A stretch of 61,648 nt of DNA from JAAYBQ01 sp035403465 (GCA_035403465.1 DAONFG010000017.1:1-61648); one strand, 5' to 3'. Counted from the stretch's first letter, positions 17,759 through 26,101 are shown. Notes: a model not told the origin generated them from the letters alone. Made by a program: numbers and translations.

Positions 17759-19996
17759 CTACACAGCCTCAACCCTGCATGGAATATACCTGTGGAAGGG
17801 TGTGCCCGCGAACCTGTCCCTGTGCGTGTTCTTTGCCAGCCTGTTCGCGTTTGCGCCGTAAACACTGCCCTGGTACTCCAGTCCGAAACCGTGAGGTATC
17901 ATTACATACCGTCTGCATGTCTGTTCAGTGACCTCAAGTTCCACCTCAACTGAACCTGCTTCGGTAGTGATTTTTACCATCTGTCCGTCTTTTAAGCCCA
18001 GGCTGTCCGCGTCAGCCGGATTCATAATGCATGTACATGCGCGCTTACCTTCATTCCACGCAGGATTCCGCATGTTGGTATTAGCATTATACGGCATGTG
18101 CCTTCCTGCGGACATGATAAGTGGAAATTCCGCTTTGAGCGCAAGATCCTTACTCTCCTGCTCCGTTGTAATTTCCGAAAGCCATCCCTCCATCTCCGGA
18201 ATATATATATCCAGTTTTTTATCCTCATGGGCTATATCAGAGAAATTATCATCCGGATCAGATTTTCCTATCCATAGACCTTCAGGGTGATCCATGATCG
18301 CCTTGAAAACCTCTTCACCAAGCAGCGGCCCCTTATTGAAACCTATACGCACGGCGGCCTTTTTAAAACTCCCCGGAGCAGTCATCAGCATGGCCCAGAG
18401 ATTTGCCAGGTTGCCTGAACCCATCTCTTTACCCAGTGTCTTTGCCACGATAAACGGCATAACTTTAAGCGCGGAAGGATTTTCCTTCCCATAATTCATC
18501 AGTTCCATACCGAACTTCAGCCTGTTCTCCTTTGCGGCGGCATAGAGTGATTCAGGAATTTCAGGAATAAATCCCATTTTTTCCGCTATGCGCATATGTA
18601 TTTCGCCAAGTTCTATCTGTTCCCCTTCCGGTTCAACAACGGGCCTCCTCATCTGGAAGTATATTTCAGGCCATGTCCAGGCAAAGAACGTTGCATCCCA
18701 TGATTCATAACCGGTTTTTGCGGGTAAAACATAGTGTGCATACTTTGCTGTTTCTGTCATAGCAATATCGCACACTACAAGAAGTTCCAGCTTTGAGAAC
18801 GCATCCTCGTAGGCAGTGGTGTCGGCAAATGAACGGAGAGGGTTGCACTGTGTACACATAACAGCGCGCGGCCTGTCCGGTTTGCTGCTCATAATTTCTT
18901 CCGGCAAAACGTTAGGGGGAAATATTCCGCACAGGGCAGGGAAACCGGTTTCAACTGTACGCCATGTTTTTTCATCGCGCTCATCAGAGTGACCGACTAT
19001 GGGCATGAGAATTCCAGGTATTACATTCCCTCCGGGGACGCAGAAATTCCCTGTTATTGTAAATAAAATCATTTCAAGGTATGTTGTCAGTGTGCTGTGC
19101 CTGTTCATGTAGACACCCAGGTCCGGGTGGTAGCAGGCTCTTCGTATTTTCAGCTGCCTGCATATTTCATGTACCTGCTCATAGTCAAGCTCGCAGAATT
19201 CTACGGCTGCTTTTGCGTCAAATCCTGCAAACCAGCCTTTAAGTTCATTATATCCGTTTACATGATTTTTTATATACTCTTCGTCGATCCACCCTTCATT
19301 GATGACAATTGCAATCATAGCTTTTGTAAGGAGGGCATCTGTCCCCGGTTTAATTGCAAGGTGTATGTCGGCAATCGCTGCTGTTTCGGATTTTCGCGGA
19401 TCAATAACTACAAGAAGTTTATCCGGATTCTTCGCAAATTCACGAAGAAACAGCGGGGCACGGGGCATCTGGTGGCTCATCATTCCATTCCACCCGATAG
19501 CTACAAGCATGTCGCAGTTATGTTCATCAGGTATTGCAAATTTATACTGCTTGCCGGTAATTCTTCCGGCAGCCCAGAATATTCCGGTAAGTTCCTGTGC
19601 GATGGCGTTGTAATAGTATCTGGATCCCGTCGCTTTCAGCAGCGTCATTCCTGACGCTGCCTCGAAGTGGCAACCCTGCCCGCCGCCGCCCATGTACGCG
19701 TATGACCCGGGTCCGTTTTTTGCGATTATTTCTTTCAGCCTGGCGGCGATCTCATCAGTTGCCTGTTCCCATGAAATGCGTTCAAATCCTTTGTCAGTTC
19801 GTTTCAGCGGATACTTCAGCCGGTCATCATGGTGCTGATGGTAAGCAATGTTCATACCTTTGCGGCAGACGTATCCCTTGCTCCGGGGATTATCCCTGTC
19901 GCCGCGTACTTTTATTATCCGGTTATTTTCAACCTCAACTTCAATCCCGCAGTTCTGCGCGCAGAGTACGCATCCAGTTTTTTTCCATTCGCTCAT
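17759..19996 (-). CDS. Molybdopterin-dependent oxidoreductase (DMSO reductase superfamily)
   Basis: A 745-residue catalytic subunit. The N-terminal [4Fe-4S] motif is intact (Cys9, Cys12, Cys16, Cys44: GCVLCAQNCGIEV, then GYVCRKG). Molybdopterin-binding segments follow (GSYAYMGGGGQGCHFEAA, then LLVVIDPRKSETAAIADIHL). The C-terminal domain (from about 640) has the GRHMPYNANTNMRNP motif and a dinucleotide-binding beta barrel. There is no Tat signal, so it is cytoplasmic. No iron-sulfur or membrane partner subunit is adjacent; many such stand-alone enzymes use soluble electron carriers. Its ATG overlaps the padR stop (TAATG), so the regulator and enzyme are cotranscribed. The substrate is unknown. 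Confidence 0.9.
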   Translation of the reverse strand: MSEWKKTGCVLCAQNCGIEVEVENNRIIKVRGDRDNPRSKGYVCRKGMNIAYHQHHDDRLKYPLKRTDKGFERISWEQATDEIAARLKEIIAKNGPGSYAYMGGGGQGCHFEAASGMTLLKATGSRYYYNAIAQELTGIFWAAGRITGKQYKFAIPDEHNCDMLVAIGWNGMMSHQMPRAPLFLREFAKNPDKLLVVIDPRKSETAAIADIHLAIKPGTDALLTKAMIAIVINEGWIDEEYIKNHVNGYNELKGWFAGFDAKAAVEFCELDYEQVHEICRQLKIRRACYHPDLGVYMNRHSTLTTYLEMILFTITGNFCVPGGNVIPGILMPIVGHSDERDEKTWRTVETGFPALCGIFPPNVLPEEIMSSKPDRPRAVMCTQCNPLRSFADTTAYEDAFSKLELLVVCDIAMTETAKYAHYVLPAKTGYESWDATFFAWTWPEIYFQMRRPVVEPEGEQIELGEIHMRIAEKMGFIPEIPESLYAAAKENRLKFGMELMNYGKENPSALKVMPFIVAKTLGKEMGSGNLANLWAMLMTAPGSFKKAAVRIGFNKGPLLGEEVFKAIMDHPEGLWIGKSDPDDNFSDIAHEDKKLDIYIPEMEGWLSEITTEQESKDLALKAEFPLIMSAGRHMPYNANTNMRNPAWNEGKRACTCIMNPADADSLGLKDGQMVKITTEAGSVEVELEVTEQTCRRYVMIPHGFGLEYQGSVYGANANRLAKNTHRDRFAGTPFHRYIPCRVEAV

Positions 19997-20583
19997 TATA
20001 TCATCCTGTTAAGCTTTTTTTTCTTCTTCTTTTCAACTGGCCCATTATTTAAAAATTCAGTCTCCATCTCTTTGAGCCACAGGAGTCTTGTCTCCTGGTT
20101 CATCATGCAGTACCTGACAATCATAATGTGCAGCCTGTCAAATCCCCGGCTGTTCATGTTGTCATATGCCTTCCTGAAGTCATCGATTGTTGCTTCAGTT
20201 TCGGCGATTTGTTTTCTGATCTTCTCCACGGATCCGGCGTTTTCCAGAAACCTTAAGTACATGCACTTGTTCAGGAATTCGTCCTTCCTGATCATTTCAT
20301 ACCTGAACGCTCTTTCCTCGCCTTCAGCCCCGGTCAGCCATGAAATGAATTCCTTTCTTCCTGCGTCTGTGATATGGTAATTATGCCTGTTCGGGCCTGA
20401 TTCCCGGTATTCGATCTCCTTGGCTATGAGGCCGTCGTCAGTCATCTTTTTAAGCAGCGGGTATAGCTGACCGTCATTGATTCCAAACTCCCCGAGCACC
20501 TTTATTGCGCTGCCTGATTTAAGGCTGTAACCGTGGGCAGGACCGTTCATCAGCGCCCCGAGTATTATGTGTTTTGTTGACAT
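19996..20583 (-). CDS. PadR-family transcriptional regulator
   Basis: Winged-helix repressor of the PadR/PadR_C type. Motifs: LGALMNGPAHGYSLK in the DNA-binding helix, INDGQLYPLLKKMTDDGLI in the recognition helix and wing, and a helical dimerisation C-terminus. I place the start at the ATG at 20583; the upstream in-frame TTG (20595) lies inside the operator-like dyad. Translation is coupled to the molybdopterin oxidoreductase by a one-base overlap, so it probably controls that enzyme and itself. PadR proteins typically sense small aromatic ligands; the effector here is not known. Confidence 0.9.
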   Translation of the reverse strand: MSTKHIILGALMNGPAHGYSLKSGSAIKVLGEFGINDGQLYPLLKKMTDDGLIAKEIEYRESGPNRHNYHITDAGRKEFISWLTGAEGEERAFRYEMIRKDEFLNKCMYLRFLENAGSVEKIRKQIAETEATIDDFRKAYDNMNSRGFDRLHIMIVRYCMMNQETRLLWLKEMETEFLNNGPVEKKKKKKLNRMI

Positions 20584-20594
20584 ATATAGTTCCA

Positions 20595-20618
20595 ATATAC
20601 CTTAATAGTAAGGTATAT
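20595..20618 (-). promoter_or_regulatory. Candidate PadR operator
   Basis: Perfect inverted repeat ATATACCTTA - ATAG - TAAGGTATAT, 10-bp arms around a 4-base spacer, ending 12 bp upstream of the padR ATG. Size and symmetry fit a PadR dimer site, and the location predicts autorepression of the padR-oxidoreductase unit. Confidence 0.65.
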
Positions 20619-20686
20619 GTTTGATTAGATATATCTCTGCCAATATTAATTTGCTGAAAAAAGAATGTTTTATGCGTATAATTGCA

Positions 20687-20717
20687 GGATAAGATCAGTT
20701 AATAATTGATCTTATCC
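20687..20717 (-). terminator. Perfect 11-bp hairpin after the 129-aa membrane protein gene
   Basis: GGATAAGATCA (20687-20697) pairs with TGATCTTATCC (20707-20717) around a 9-base loop, 12 bp past the minus-strand stop at 20729. There is no strong T-run, so it may act as a 3'-end stabiliser rather than an efficient terminator. Confidence 0.5.
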
Positions 20718-20728
20718 CTGGTTCATGA

Positions 20729-21115
20729 TTAGCGGATAATGTTCCTGAGCTTCACTTCATTCATGGGTATTTTAAATGTACCATTGACTGTAACAATGGT
20801 ATAGAATTCATCAGTTGTGAGAACAGCCCCCTTGTATTTTTTACCGTTGTAAAGATAGACCTCTTCGATCTTTCCGTACCTGACCTTGATGTCGTCAGTT
20901 GTTTTAAACTTAATTGCGTTTGAGTTTGCCGCTGTTTTTTCTTTCTCAACAGGTGATCCGGGCTGAACTTTTTCTTCGACTTTTTTAATTTCTGACGTGG
21001 GGTTACCGTTAACAATGTCTGTTTTGTTGACATGCTTATACAAAACAAATCCGCCGGTCATCAGGAGTATAAGTACAATTAGTAAAGCACCGGCGCGTTT
21101 TTTTGATTGATTCAT
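20729..21115 (-). CDS. Hypothetical single-pass membrane protein
   Basis: The start is best placed at 21115, where GGGGAAAG precedes the ATG; the longer frame to 21163 lacks a site. An N-terminal anchor (ALLIVLILLMTGGFVLY) is followed by a Lys/Glu/Pro-rich linker and a small C-terminal domain (VRYGKIEEVYLYNGKKYKG, then ILTTDEF-like TVNGTFKIPMNEVK). The C-terminal part resembles short beta-rich SH3-like units but I cannot name a family. It probably faces the periplasm. No operon partner. Confidence 0.6.
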   Translation of the reverse strand: MNQSKKRAGALLIVLILLMTGGFVLYKHVNKTDIVNGNPTSEIKKVEEKVQPGSPVEKEKTAANSNAIKFKTTDDIKVRYGKIEEVYLYNGKKYKGAVLTTDEFYTIVTVNGTFKIPMNEVKLRNIIR

Positions 21116-21423
21116 AATGCTTTCCCCTGTTGTTCTATATTTTGTTATCTGGTGGTTAATCAACAGGAAATTATTAGCCTCAGTCTATTATTTTTGTCAA
21201 TCCGCAAATGCACTAAAAAGGGAGTGCGGGTAAACCAAACTCTCTCTGGAAGTTGCATCGCTCTTGAAATTTATATTTGAAATAAAAAGTTTTCTGTTGC
21301 AGTAATTTCCGGAATCCGGCATGAACTGATTCCAGGTAATTGCCGTATTTACACAATATTTCTTGACTTAAAACCCCTGTGTCATATTATGCACTCAGTT
21401 GCATATATAGATAAGGAGGGAGC

Positions 21424-21969
21424 ATGAAGGTACTTATACTTAACGGTTCAAACGGTTCACCTGGGCTTGATGCGGTTATTGACGGACTGAAGTCCGGGAT
21501 GAAAGAGAGGAACATTGAAACAACTGAACTGAAACTGAATGAAATGAAATACTCGCCCTGCAGGGGATGCTTTAACTGCTGGGTCAAAACACCTGGAACA
21601 TGCGTGTTCAGGGATGATGGTGATATCCTCTGCAGGGAATTAATTAAATCCGATATGGTGATTGCTGCTGCACCGCTTATCCTGGGCTACCCTGCCGCAA
21701 CAGTGAAGAATGCACTGGACCGCATTATACCTCTTATCCATCCCTACATTGAAGAGGTGGATGGCGAGGCACACCACAGGAAGCGTTATAATAAATATCC
21801 TGCCATGGCTTTCATGCTTGAAAAGGAAAGTGACACGGATGCGGAGGACATTGAAATTGTAAAAGATATATTCACACGCGCCGCGATCAACCTGCGAAGC
21901 CGCCTTGCATTTATAAAATATACTGATGAAGGAATCAAGGGGGTGCTCGATGAAATTAACATTTGTTAA
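21424..21969 (+). CDS. Flavodoxin-fold NAD(P)H-dependent oxidoreductase
   Basis: Cytoplasmic FMN-binding protein of the NADPH-dependent FMN reductase / iron-sulfur flavoprotein group, 181 aa. FMN phosphate loop LILNGSNGSPG at residues 4-14; CRGCFNCWVKTPGTC has the Cys spacing of the iron-sulfur flavoprotein clan, so an Fe-S centre is possible. AAPLILGYPAATVKNALDR is the second FMN loop. GGAGGGAGC precedes the ATG. It is the first of a two-gene operon with an overlapping flavodoxin-like gene. It probably supplies reduced flavin or reduces quinone- or nitro-type compounds. Confidence 0.82.
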   Translation: MKVLILNGSNGSPGLDAVIDGLKSGMKERNIETTELKLNEMKYSPCRGCFNCWVKTPGTCVFRDDGDILCRELIKSDMVIAAAPLILGYPAATVKNALDRIIPLIHPYIEEVDGEAHHRKRYNKYPAMAFMLEKESDTDAEDIEIVKDIFTRAAINLRSRLAFIKYTDEGIKGVLDEINIC

Positions 21970-22612
21970 TGGTTCTCCACGCGGGGTATCATCAAACACG
22001 GGGAAGCTTATGGAGCATTTTATTAATGGTTTCCTTGAAACACAGGGGAATAGTGTAGAGACCTTCTACATGATAAAGGAGAGGCCGGGATTTGAAAGTA
22101 TTATAAATGCTGTTTCCCCGGCTGAGACTGTTCTGCTCGGATTCCCGCTGTATGTTGATGCAATGCCAGGCAGCGTCAAGGAATTCATCGAAGCCCTTGC
22201 AGCGCTTAAAGGCAAGCTGCCGGGACTTAAAATGATGTTTCTGGTGCAGAACGGTTTCCCTGAAACATGCCACAACAGGTATGTTGAGCGTTACTGTGAA
22301 AAATTGACACATCGTCTCGGGTTCACTTACGGCGGAGCAATATGCAAAGGAGGATGCGAGGGACTGTCAGTACAGCCCCCGGTTCTTGTTGATAAGGTAT
22401 TCAGACTGTTCAATGAAATAGGGAGAGCGTTTGGTCAGACCGGAAATCTTGACAATGCTATGCTTGTAAAGCTGGCACACCCGGAACACGTCAAGGCTGA
22501 AAACATAAAGCAGGTCGCGCAGATGGTAAACGGATTCCTCTGGGACCAGTGGATGAAGAAGAACGGCGTGGAACATCTTTCGTTCGCGAAGCCTTACGGT
22601 GAAGATTTGTAG
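21950..22612 (+). CDS. Flavodoxin-fold NAD(P)H-dependent oxidoreductase, second gene
   Basis: Starts at the ATG at 21950 (AAGGGGG just upstream), overlapping the preceding gene by 20 bp, so translation is coupled. The 220-residue product opens with MKLTFVNGSPRG, a flavodoxin phosphate loop, followed by VLLGFPLYVDAMPGSVKEFI. The Cys-rich insert of its neighbour is absent. The C-terminal half is unusual and unassigned. The pair may form a heterodimer or an electron relay; the substrate is unknown. A 40-bp palindrome follows. Confidence 0.75.
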   Translation: MKLTFVNGSPRGVSSNTGKLMEHFINGFLETQGNSVETFYMIKERPGFESIINAVSPAETVLLGFPLYVDAMPGSVKEFIEALAALKGKLPGLKMMFLVQNGFPETCHNRYVERYCEKLTHRLGFTYGGAICKGGCEGLSVQPPVLVDKVFRLFNEIGRAFGQTGNLDNAMLVKLAHPEHVKAENIKQVAQMVNGFLWDQWMKKNGVEHLSFAKPYGEDL

Positions 22613-22622
22613 GATTATTTGT

Positions 22623-22662
22623 TGCCACGCAGGGTCCAGGCATGCCTGGACCCTGCGTGGCA
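22623..22662. terminator. 40-bp perfect palindrome between convergent genes
   Basis: The half-site TGCCACGCAGGGTCCAGG is followed by its exact complement with no loop, centred at 22642/22643. It lies between a plus-strand stop (22612) and a minus-strand stop (22671), so it can serve both as a terminator, although neither side has a T-run. Confidence 0.6.
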
Positions 22663-22670
22663 TTGTTGCA

Positions 22671-23648
22671 TCATAACAGCTCCAGCAGCCTGTAAATCTC
22701 CCTGCCTTCATATGTTCCGGATTTTATAAAGAACTTTTCAAATCCCACGGGAATGTATTTACAGACGTCCTCTGTAAGGTACATGTTTCCAGGTTCGGCA
22801 AAGTTCTGCTTAAGGTGATGTATCGAGTTCACTGAATCTGAAACTATTTTACCCGTATCTCCGCGTGTCTGGTATACTGTGCTGCCTATGTGTATGGCAA
22901 TGCGGTAGGAGAAGAGCATGTCATAGTCAAAGTTTTCAAAGCTCATGATTTTCCTGTTGAGCATCATGCTGAATCCCTTGAAAATTGCCGGGCAGGTTTC
23001 ACCGTCAAAGGGTACCAGTACAAGTCCGCCAAGGTCAGCCCACATCCAGACTTTACCGTTTATATCGGAAACAGATTCCTCAACAAAATTATGGAATCTT
23101 TTTGTGAATTCTTCAAGGGCTGTGCCCGGGAACCTCTTCTTGATTTCCTTCTGCTCATCGAGCTCAATGTGCATGAAACAGAATGTATACTCCTTGCCCA
23201 GTGTGATTTTTTTCCAGTCATTGCCTGAAAGTGGGCTGGCAAATTTTACTGCAGCCTGTGGAGGAGCGTCCTGAATCTGGAGGAATTTCCTCCCGAAATC
23301 ATAAACCTTTTTAACCCTTGCCTGGTCAATCCCGGATTTGAATAGCGCCTTGCCTATGTAGTCGCTTGCTCCGGCATGGAAGAAAACTGCAGGGTCGTCA
23401 AATGATCCCTTCGCGTCAAGGATCCCGAATACACGGTTCAATGATGAAAGAATAGTAAGATTTTTTTTAACCGCAGGCTGTGCCAGGCCTCCAAGATCGG
23501 CATAGATCACGGTGTCATCAGGCGAGGCTTCACCTTTCTTTTTCAGGTCAGAGAGCGGATTATAATTTACTGAAAATCCCTTTGCCTTTGCAATTCCTGC
23601 GAAGCAGGAATTCACAGCTTGTGAATCGGAAAATACAGAAATTTCCAT
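22671..23648 (-). CDS. Class III cyclase-like signalling protein, catalytic site degenerate
   Basis: The 325-residue protein has an N-terminal Rossmann-like part (about 1-115, ending FFHAGASDYIGKAL) that resembles a degenerate receiver domain. Its C-terminal half (about 150-325) follows the class III adenylate/guanylate cyclase fold: a first strand TFCFMHIELDEQ, the GKVWMWADLGGLVLVPF hairpin, YRIAIHIGSTVYQ, and a NSIHHLKQNF helix. The two metal-binding Asp positions are poor compared with the paralogue downstream on the map (GDGG is replaced by DLGG), so it may be a pseudo-cyclase that regulates or pairs with the neighbour. CAGGAGAA precedes the ATG. It is the second gene of a two-gene unit, 23 bp after the paralogue. 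Confidence 0.65.
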   Translation of the reverse strand: MEISVFSDSQAVNSCFAGIAKAKGFSVNYNPLSDLKKKGEASPDDTVIYADLGGLAQPAVKKNLTILSSLNRVFGILDAKGSFDDPAVFFHAGASDYIGKALFKSGIDQARVKKVYDFGRKFLQIQDAPPQAAVKFASPLSGNDWKKITLGKEYTFCFMHIELDEQKEIKKRFPGTALEEFTKRFHNFVEESVSDINGKVWMWADLGGLVLVPFDGETCPAIFKGFSMMLNRKIMSFENFDYDMLFSYRIAIHIGSTVYQTRGDTGKIVSDSVNSIHHLKQNFAEPGNMYLTEDVCKYIPVGFEKFFIKSGTYEGREIYRLLELL

Positions 23649-23671
23649 ATTGTTCTCCTGTTGTTATCCGG

Positions 23672-24601
23672 CTACTCCGCAGATTCCCACTGCAGGCTGT
23701 AATTATAATATGTTTTGCTTCCGCCTGTAATAACAGGCTTAAACACTTCAAGCATGCTCTTGCAGAAACCTTTGACTACCATGTCGCTTACTGTAAGCGT
23801 GTTTGGCGTTGTGTGGTTGGCTTCGATGTCGGTTACTGTTTTTATAATGTCGCTTCTCTTCAGGTCCTCTTCGTTGTCAGTATAATCCATCAGTCCCGAA
23901 TGCACCGCAATGCGCACGCCAAGGGGCTGTTTCAGCCGGCACTTTGTCTGGTTATACATAAAGAGCTGGTTTACAATATCCATCCCCGCAAATGTTGCAT
24001 AAAGGTTTTTGTTTGAAAAGAAAAATGCTATAAGTCCGCCGTCACCCTCCCAGCTCCATATACGCCCGTTACGCTTATCCACTGCCTCCTTGACTATATC
24101 CCTGAAGTCTGCATATGTTGCCTGGATGATTTCATCGGGATACTCCCTTACAAGCTTCGAGTTGCCTGCTATGTCAAGCCGGAGGAGGGCAAACTGGTAC
24201 TGTTCACCCTGGCTCAGGGTTCCCCAGTTTTTTGTCCTTCGTATGGCCGGGTCCTCGACAAACATCCGGTTTTCCATATCGTAGATGATCCCCTTTTCAC
24301 GGAACAGCGATATGATTTCCTTTAGGTATTTAATGGGATACTTTTTACCCATGTAGCCCGTGGTATGCATCTCGACAAGTACCTGTACAAGCTTGATGAA
24401 CAGCCCGGAGTCCTTGACGTCGCTTACCAGCTGTTTTGCTGCAACCTGTCTTGGTATATCGAGATTATAAGAAAAGCCTGTCTTCTTGTTGAAGTCGTAG
24501 TAGTCAAAAAGCCTGTCTGCAATCATCTTCAGATTCTGCAATGTGAGAGATTCGGCAAGGGCCTTTACTGTGAGACTGGCCATGCTGGCTGGTATCTGCA
24601 T
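23672..24601 (-). CDS. Class III nucleotidyl cyclase-like protein
   Basis: Start at 24601 or 24604: GGAGGTG directly precedes two tandem ATGs, and the longer frame is unlikely. The N-terminal 120 residues are helical and unassigned. The C-terminal half matches class III cyclases: FALLRLDIAGNSKLV (first metal Asp), a helix, GRIWSWEGDGGLIAFFF (second metal Asp in GDGG), GVRIAVHSGLMDY and a DIEANHTTPNTLTVSD segment. Both Asp residues are present, so it may make cAMP or cGMP. It heads an operon with a degenerate paralogue. A protein with two cyclic-nucleotide-binding domains lies at 47 kb. Confidence 0.68.
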   Translation of the reverse strand: MQIPASMASLTVKALAESLTLQNLKMIADRLFDYYDFNKKTGFSYNLDIPRQVAAKQLVSDVKDSGLFIKLVQVLVEMHTTGYMGKKYPIKYLKEIISLFREKGIIYDMENRMFVEDPAIRRTKNWGTLSQGEQYQFALLRLDIAGNSKLVREYPDEIIQATYADFRDIVKEAVDKRNGRIWSWEGDGGLIAFFFSNKNLYATFAGMDIVNQLFMYNQTKCRLKQPLGVRIAVHSGLMDYTDNEEDLKRSDIIKTVTDIEANHTTPNTLTVSDMVVKGFCKSMLEVFKPVITGGSKTYYNYSLQWESAE

Positions 24602-24671
24602 CATCACCTCCGGGAACAGGAACAAGTGCTTTTTTGAGAATTGTGGAAGACCACCGCTGTAATAACTGCAC

Positions 24672-24724
24672 TTTTACAGGTTCCGCTATAATAATAATAA
24701 TTTTACAGGTATAATTCCTGTCAA
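24672..24724 (-). promoter_or_regulatory. Promoter region of the cyclase pair with a direct repeat
   Basis: On the minus strand TTGACA (24719-24724) is followed by an AT-rich TATTAT block near 24690, though the spacing is a little long. Two copies of TTTTACAGGT (plus strand, 24672-24681 and 24701-24710) are 29 bp apart, close to three helical turns, and could be activator or repressor sites. Confidence 0.4.
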
Positions 24725-24888
24725 GAATGAATCTTTACAGCTGATTTATTTTCGGATTCCTCCTGTTTGAACACTTCAACCTTCTCATTAAGGTTTGAGG
24801 CAATGGACGAAACTTCATCGGCATTGGCAGCCATCTGTTTTGCGCCCGCGGCGTTGGCCTGGGTAAGCTCGGTATATGCGCCATGCAT
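24721..24888 (-). pseudogene. 3' remnant of a methyl-accepting chemotaxis protein gene
   Basis: A 55-codon frame encodes the C-terminal end of a chemoreceptor signalling domain: AYTELTQANAAGAKQMAANA, then DEVSSIASNLNEKVEVFK and a short polar tail. In intact receptors this is the last part of the cytoplasmic coiled coil. Nothing upstream belongs to a receptor; the frame runs into TAG at 24892-24894, and the oxidoreductase stop is at 24896, so the rest of the gene has been lost. It is distinct from the full receptor at 37.3 kb, whose tail differs. Probably not functional. Confidence 0.72.
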
Positions 24889-24895
24889 GCACTAT

Positions 24896-25990
24896 TTACC
24901 TGTCAAGGTCGCAGTCGTTCCCGTCATCGTGAAAACATTTGTTGCACGAGGTACACCGCGGCTTGTGGTTTCTGTCTCCGGACCATTTATTTACAAGGTC
25001 TGGCTCGCTCAGCAGGGGACGGCTCAGCGCCATATACTCAATACGCGAGCTGTTCAGGATTCCCTCCATGACATCCATAGACCTGTTTCCGCCTACAAGT
25101 ATCACAGGTACATTGATACTGTCTGCAATCTGTTTGGCGTATTCTGAAAAATATGATTCCTTGCCGACAAAATCCTCGGTAAAACCCGAAGGGTCTTTGT
25201 CTGGTTTTGGTGCGCGGAACACCGGTCCGCCGCTTATATCTATAGCGTCAATACCTCTGTCCGCGAGTTTTTTACACAGGGCTTTGCAGTCCTCAAAGGT
25301 GAACCCCTTGTCTGACATGAAGTCCGAGCAGTTCAGTTTCATAAATATGCAGAAGTCCTTACCTGCCTTCGCCCTGGCGTTGTCATAAATCTCTATAAGT
25401 ATCCTGGCCCTGTTCTCCGCGCTTCCGCCATATTCATCTGTCCTCTGGTTGAAATACGGCGCAAGAAAAGTATTCAGCATGTAGCCATGTGCGCCGTGAA
25501 TCTCCACTCCGTCGAATCCGCTCTTCTTTGCCCTGAGTGCCGCGTCACCGAAGGCATTTATCAAGGTGTTGATTTCATCTTTTGTCATCTCTTTTGGAGT
25601 GATGTTGGAAAGTTTGTTCGGCACAGCTGAAGGCCCCCATATAATGCGCTGACCTGTATTGAACCATGTGAACGAACCGCCGTACACAGTCTGGAGTATG
25701 ATTTTGCTTCCTTTCCCGTGCACCATGTCTGTAAGTTGTTTATACTCGTCGATAAATGAGTCATTGTATATCCCCATCATGCGCGCGTTGGGCTGCTCAT
25801 CTTCAATTACGTAGGCATAGCCCGTAATAACCGCAGCTGCACCGCCTTCTGCAAGGTCGGAGTAAACCTTCATAAGCCTGTCAGTCATGTGGCCTTTGTC
25901 GTCCGCCTTGCGTTCCCATGTGGCAGAGCGTATGAACCTGTTCTTCAGTTCAAGAGCGCCTATAGCTGTTTTGTCAAATAGAGTTTTCAT
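24896..25990 (-). CDS. NADH:flavin oxidoreductase, Old Yellow Enzyme family
   Basis: FMN-dependent TIM-barrel oxidoreductase, 364 aa. Signature segments: NRFIRSATWE near the N-terminus, FDGVEIHGAHGYMLNTFLAP with the His pair that orients substrate, QRTDEYGGSAENRARI, and the FMN-phosphate site VPVILVGGNRSMD. A short Cys-containing tail (CTSCNKCFHDDGNDC) resembles the start of the Fe-S motif of larger 2,4-dienoyl-CoA reductase-type enzymes, but the flavin/NADH domains are absent. It likely reduces activated alkenes. It is followed at once by the chemoreceptor remnant. Confidence 0.9.
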   Translation of the reverse strand: MKTLFDKTAIGALELKNRFIRSATWERKADDKGHMTDRLMKVYSDLAEGGAAAVITGYAYVIEDEQPNARMMGIYNDSFIDEYKQLTDMVHGKGSKIILQTVYGGSFTWFNTGQRIIWGPSAVPNKLSNITPKEMTKDEINTLINAFGDAALRAKKSGFDGVEIHGAHGYMLNTFLAPYFNQRTDEYGGSAENRARILIEIYDNARAKAGKDFCIFMKLNCSDFMSDKGFTFEDCKALCKKLADRGIDAIDISGGPVFRAPKPDKDPSGFTEDFVGKESYFSEYAKQIADSINVPVILVGGNRSMDVMEGILNSSRIEYMALSRPLLSEPDLVNKWSGDRNHKPRCTSCNKCFHDDGNDCDLDR

Positions 25991-26101
25991 TATATGCCTC
26001 GAGACTTTAAATTGTTATATTGCCAATATTTCCTGACGGTAAAAAAAGATGCAATCATAATTATTTTACCGGGGCGGCCTAACGCGCAGTAAACTGCGCG
26101 C

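Noticed and set aside
17617..17865. Minus-strand 82-codon frame at the end of the oxidoreductase gene
   Set aside because: Overlaps the real gene in another frame and lies partly in the CACGGAG repeat element.
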